Part shown: one piece after another, positions 5,054 through 6,578 of the stretch
How positions within the stretch are numbered: the first letter of the stretch is position 1
Layout of the letters: each line of letters opens with the position of its first letter
DNA from: JBAYJY01 sp041664945
GTDB taxonomy: Bacteria; UBP15; UBA6099
Length of the DNA: 6,578 bases
NCBI GenBank assembly: GCA_041664945.1
Contig: JBAYJY010000224.1
Location: 1 to 6,578 of the forward strand
Direction of reading: 5' to 3'
Notes under the pieces: generated by a model
Seen by the model: only the letters and a program-made list of their open reading frames with translations
What the model was told of the DNA's origin: nothing
Databases searched by the model: none
Position numbers and translations under genes: made by a program

Positions 5054-5146
5054 GATAAAACCACATTAAGATTGCAAATAGGTTTAATACGAGTATTACC
5101 CTCTTTTCTATTTTTTATATTTATTTGTGTATTTTGCGCGAAGCGC
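5030..5146 (-). repeat. Composite repeat, right arm of a large inverted pair
   Basis: Reverse-complemented, this stretch matches 3876-3995 from the GCGCTTCGCGCAAAATAC start through the spacer (AATACTCGTATTAAA, AATCTTAATGTGG) to GCGGCATAGCCGCTTTGGAG. It forms the first part of the gene-free interval 5009-5462, which otherwise holds REPs 7-9 and the second promoter. Confidence 0.8.
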
Positions 5147-5178
5147 ATTGGAGAGCCGCGAGCGATTGCCGCTTTGTA
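5133..5178 (+). repeat. REP-like element 7 (hybrid copy)
   Basis: Stem 1 is the common GCGC-GAA-GCGC. The second arm is GCCGCGAGCGATTGCCGC, the type seen in the variant repeats at 2733 and 2836, so this copy links the two repeat families. It is followed by TTTGTATGCTGATTCTTG, which also follows REP 1. Confidence 0.78.
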
Positions 5179-5224
5179 TGCTGATTCTTGTTCTATTTAG
5201 CTATTCGTTCTTTTTTTAGTTCTT

Positions 5225-5272
5225 ATGCGCGAAGCGCTTTGGAGTGCGGCGGCTCGACGCCGCTTTGTTATG
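5225..5272 (+). repeat. REP-like element 8 (consensus-like)
   Basis: It is almost identical to REP 2: GCGC-GAA-GCGC, TTTGGAGT and a perfect GCGGCG-GCTCGA-CGCCGC stem. The upstream spacer (TTTAGCTATTCGTTC... TTTAGTTCTT) also matches that of REP 2, so 5169-5272 is a direct repeat of 2941-3050. Confidence 0.88.
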
Positions 5273-5354
5273 TCGCGGTTTTAATAAATTGGATCGGCAT
5301 CGCTATCGTTATTACGAGTCTCATATTGGGCTTTAAGTTTGCTTTTATATTTCT

Positions 5355-5406
5355 TTTGCGCGAAGCGCTTTGTAGCGCCGTGGCTCGACGCCGCTTTGTT
5401 ATGTTC
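5355..5406 (+). repeat. REP-like element 9, directly before the second leaderless promoter
   Basis: Stem 1 is GCGC-GAA-GCGC, the linker TTTGTAG is altered, and stem 2 is GCGCCGTGGCTCGACGCCGC with a mismatch. The tail GTTATGTTCCGCC runs into the promoter exactly as after REP 5, which marks both as part of the duplicated upstream region. Confidence 0.85.
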
Positions 5407-5427
5407 CGCCCAATATTTCCACCCTCA

Positions 5428-5456
5428 TTGGCAAGAATTGCGTAATCGGGTATATT
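5428..5456 (+). promoter_or_regulatory. Sigma70-type promoter giving a leaderless transcript for pilin-like gene 2
   Basis: TTGGCA (5428-5433), a 17-bp spacer identical to that of the first paralog, and TATATT (5451-5456) lie 6 nt before the ATG at 5463. The 6 nt between -10 and ATG differ (AGAGCC against TAAACT), while the rest of the promoter is conserved. No normally spaced ribosome-binding site is present. Confidence 0.72.
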
Positions 5457-5462
5457 AGAGCC

Positions 5463-6281
5463 ATGATCTGCTCTAAATGCGGAAATAAAATGCCCGCCGG
5501 CGCCGGCGCGTGCGATAAATGTGGAGAGCCGATTAGCGCATCATCAACTCCTATGACTGACAAAAGGCCTATATTCACACCGGAAATGAGAATAAATACT
5601 CTTGCGCCTTTACTGTTTAATTGGATTTGGGCTTTATCACACCGCTTATGGTTGTGGGGAATAGCAATCTTCACGACAGGGTTAATATATAAAATATCGT
5701 TTTTTTACAAAAAATCTTACCTAGGTCTTTTCTTTCTAGCAATTGATCTGGTTTTGATAATCGTATTTTATTTAAAGGCGTATGAACTCGCATGGAGAAA
5801 AAATAAAAATATTGATATAATTCAATTTGAAAAATCCGAACGAGTTTGGAACGTACTTGCAACATCCTTTATGGCGTTATGTATTTTTCTTATCTGTTTT
5901 GCTGTATATTATCCATCATTTCTACGTTCTACGGATAAAGCGAAATATAATAGCTGCCTGCAAGTTCTTTCCGGTTTAAAAGTTGCTGAAGAGATGTATA
6001 TTGCCGATAATCAAATATATGTGGATATGCCTGATTTGGAAAGATTGGGAATGTACATGATTCCCGAATGCACAAATCCCAACGGCTGTGGCCATAAGGT
6101 GAGAGAAAGAATCAATAATAATTGTAAAGACTTCTCAATTAAAGCGCTTAACAACGGATTGGATTATGAAATCAAGGGCACGGCAGCAGATTATAGTAAA
6201 TGCAAGATATGCGTAACCAATAGGGGCTTTTTGCCAGTAAAGTATAATGCTGTGGATTGTGCCGTATTTAAATGCCCATGA
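5463..6281 (+). CDS. Zinc-ribbon, multi-TM, type IV pilin-like chimera (paralog 2)
   Basis: The 272-residue paralog of 4082-4645 keeps the zinc ribbon (Cys3, 6, 17, 20) and the pilin-like C-terminal domain (about 151-272; PSFLRSTDKAKYNSC, AEEMYIADNQIYVDM, GTAADYSKCKICVTNRG) with the same eight cysteines. Between them is a membrane module of about 90 residues absent from paralog 1: NTLAPLLFNWIWALSHRLWL (45-64), hydrophobic helices at about 62-76, 85-104 and 132-150, and a WRKNKNIDIIQFEKSERVW connector (111-129). This pattern recalls DUF2628-like membrane domains, a tentative match. Three helices would keep the ribbon inside and the pilin-like domain outside, as in paralog 1. The G/FTLxE prepilin motif is missing. 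Function is unknown. It converges with uvrA, 85 bp away. Confidence 0.83.
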   Translation: MICSKCGNKMPAGAGACDKCGEPISASSTPMTDKRPIFTPEMRINTLAPLLFNWIWALSHRLWLWGIAIFTTGLIYKISFFYKKSYLGLFFLAIDLVLIIVFYLKAYELAWRKNKNIDIIQFEKSERVWNVLATSFMALCIFLICFAVYYPSFLRSTDKAKYNSCLQVLSGLKVAEEMYIADNQIYVDMPDLERLGMYMIPECTNPNGCGHKVRERINNNCKDFSIKALNNGLDYEIKGTAADYSKCKICVTNRGFLPVKYNAVDCAVFKCP

Positions 6282-6366
6282 ATTGCATGACTTTCTTGTA
6301 AAAGAACAACAAAATCATTTTGTGTTTGATTTTTGCCCCCTGTTCCCTTCACTTCGTACCCTATCT

Positions 6367-6578
6367 TCACAAATAGCTCTTCAAACACTTCCCCGTATGG
6401 GATTTCTTGTTCTTCGCGATTGATTCGGGCGTTCCTTCGGCGATGATTTGGCCGCCTTTCTCGCCGCCCTCGGGGCCGAGGTCGATTATCCAATCCGCGC
6501 ATTTGATTACGTCTATATTGTGCTCGATTACGACAACGGTGTTGCCGCGGTCCACAAGCCGGTTGACGATGTTCAGCA
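6367..6578 (-). CDS. uvrA: UvrA, excinuclease ABC subunit A, C-terminal fragment (runs off right edge)
   Basis: The final 70 codons are present. Read in frame from the edge they give LNIVNRLVDRGNTVVVIEHN, then IDVIKCADWIIDLGPEGG and GQIIAEGTPESIAKNKKSHTG, with the stop at 6369-6367. This is the C-terminal ABC ATPase end of UvrA: VVVIEHNIDVI contains the H-loop histidine, and ADWIIDLGPEGG is a UvrA hallmark. UvrA is the cytoplasmic ATP-dependent damage-recognition subunit of nucleotide excision repair, working with UvrB and UvrC. The end is of normal length for the family. The gene converges with the second pilin-like gene, and no convincing terminator is visible in the 85-bp gap. Confidence 0.95.
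   Translation of the reverse strand, partial: LNIVNRLVDRGNTVVVIEHNIDVIKCADWIIDLGPEGGEKGGQIIAEGTPESIAKNKKSHTGKCLKSYL

Noticed and set aside
2906..5406. CRISPR array
   Set aside because: The repeats are unevenly spaced, occur in both orientations, contain two internal palindromes and share spacer sequence, and no cas gene is present.
5188..5445. Plus-strand frame of 85 residues over REPs 8 and 9
   Set aside because: Most of it is translated REP sequence, it ends beyond the second leaderless promoter, and it has no convincing start site.
6309..6323. ACAAAAT-C-ATTTTGT palindrome as a bidirectional terminator between pilin-like gene 2 and uvrA
   Set aside because: The stem is AT-rich and short, with no adjacent clean T-run on either strand, so it is too weak to call.

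Overview
The window looks like part of the chromosome of a Gram-negative, probably uncultivated bacterium. The lipid A-type acyltransferase start at the left edge implies an LPS outer membrane, and the pilin-like domains with many cysteines resemble those of deep-branching, MAG-rich phyla. That lineage guess is weak. Two GC-rich housekeeping blocks on the minus strand flank a more AT-rich accessory island at about 2640-6366.

Left block (1-2593, all minus, read right to left): a long class II fructose-bisphosphate aldolase-like protein (2593-1217), a Gfo/Idh/MocA sugar-nucleotide-type oxidoreductase (1163-135), and the first 48 codons of an LpxA-like acyltransferase (145-1), which overlaps the oxidoreductase stop by 11 bases. 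The oxidoreductase-lpxA coupling suggests a lipid A or surface-sugar role. The right edge (6578-6367, minus) holds the C-terminus of UvrA.

Island: at least nine copies of a REP-like element of about 50 bp with two palindromic stems, plus two variant copies, are scattered in both orientations. A complete REP-associated tyrosine transposase (RAYT, 3729-3199) sits between two oppositely oriented copies, so the set resembles a REPtron with its dispersed REPs. Between the REPs lie two paralogous genes (4082-4645 and 5463-6281). Each encodes an N-terminal CxxC...CxxC zinc ribbon, membrane segment(s), and a C-terminal type IV pilin-like domain without the usual prepilin cleavage motif. Both start 6 nt after the -10 of an almost identical -35/-10 promoter, which implies leaderless mRNAs, and both promoters are preceded by a REP, so REP, promoter and gene were duplicated together. 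Between them is an intact VapB-like antitoxin gene followed by a vapC stump of 26 codons whose stop codon is completed by a REP edge.

The REPs also form larger composite repeats: an inverted pair (3876-3995 and 5030-5146) flanks the first pilin-like gene and vapB, and a direct pair (2941-3050 and 5169-5272) brackets the RAYT, the first pilin-like gene and vapB. The island is therefore a plausible site for inversion, deletion and gene conversion. The zinc-ribbon/pilin chimeras and their REP-coupled leaderless promoters are the strongest candidates for something undescribed.
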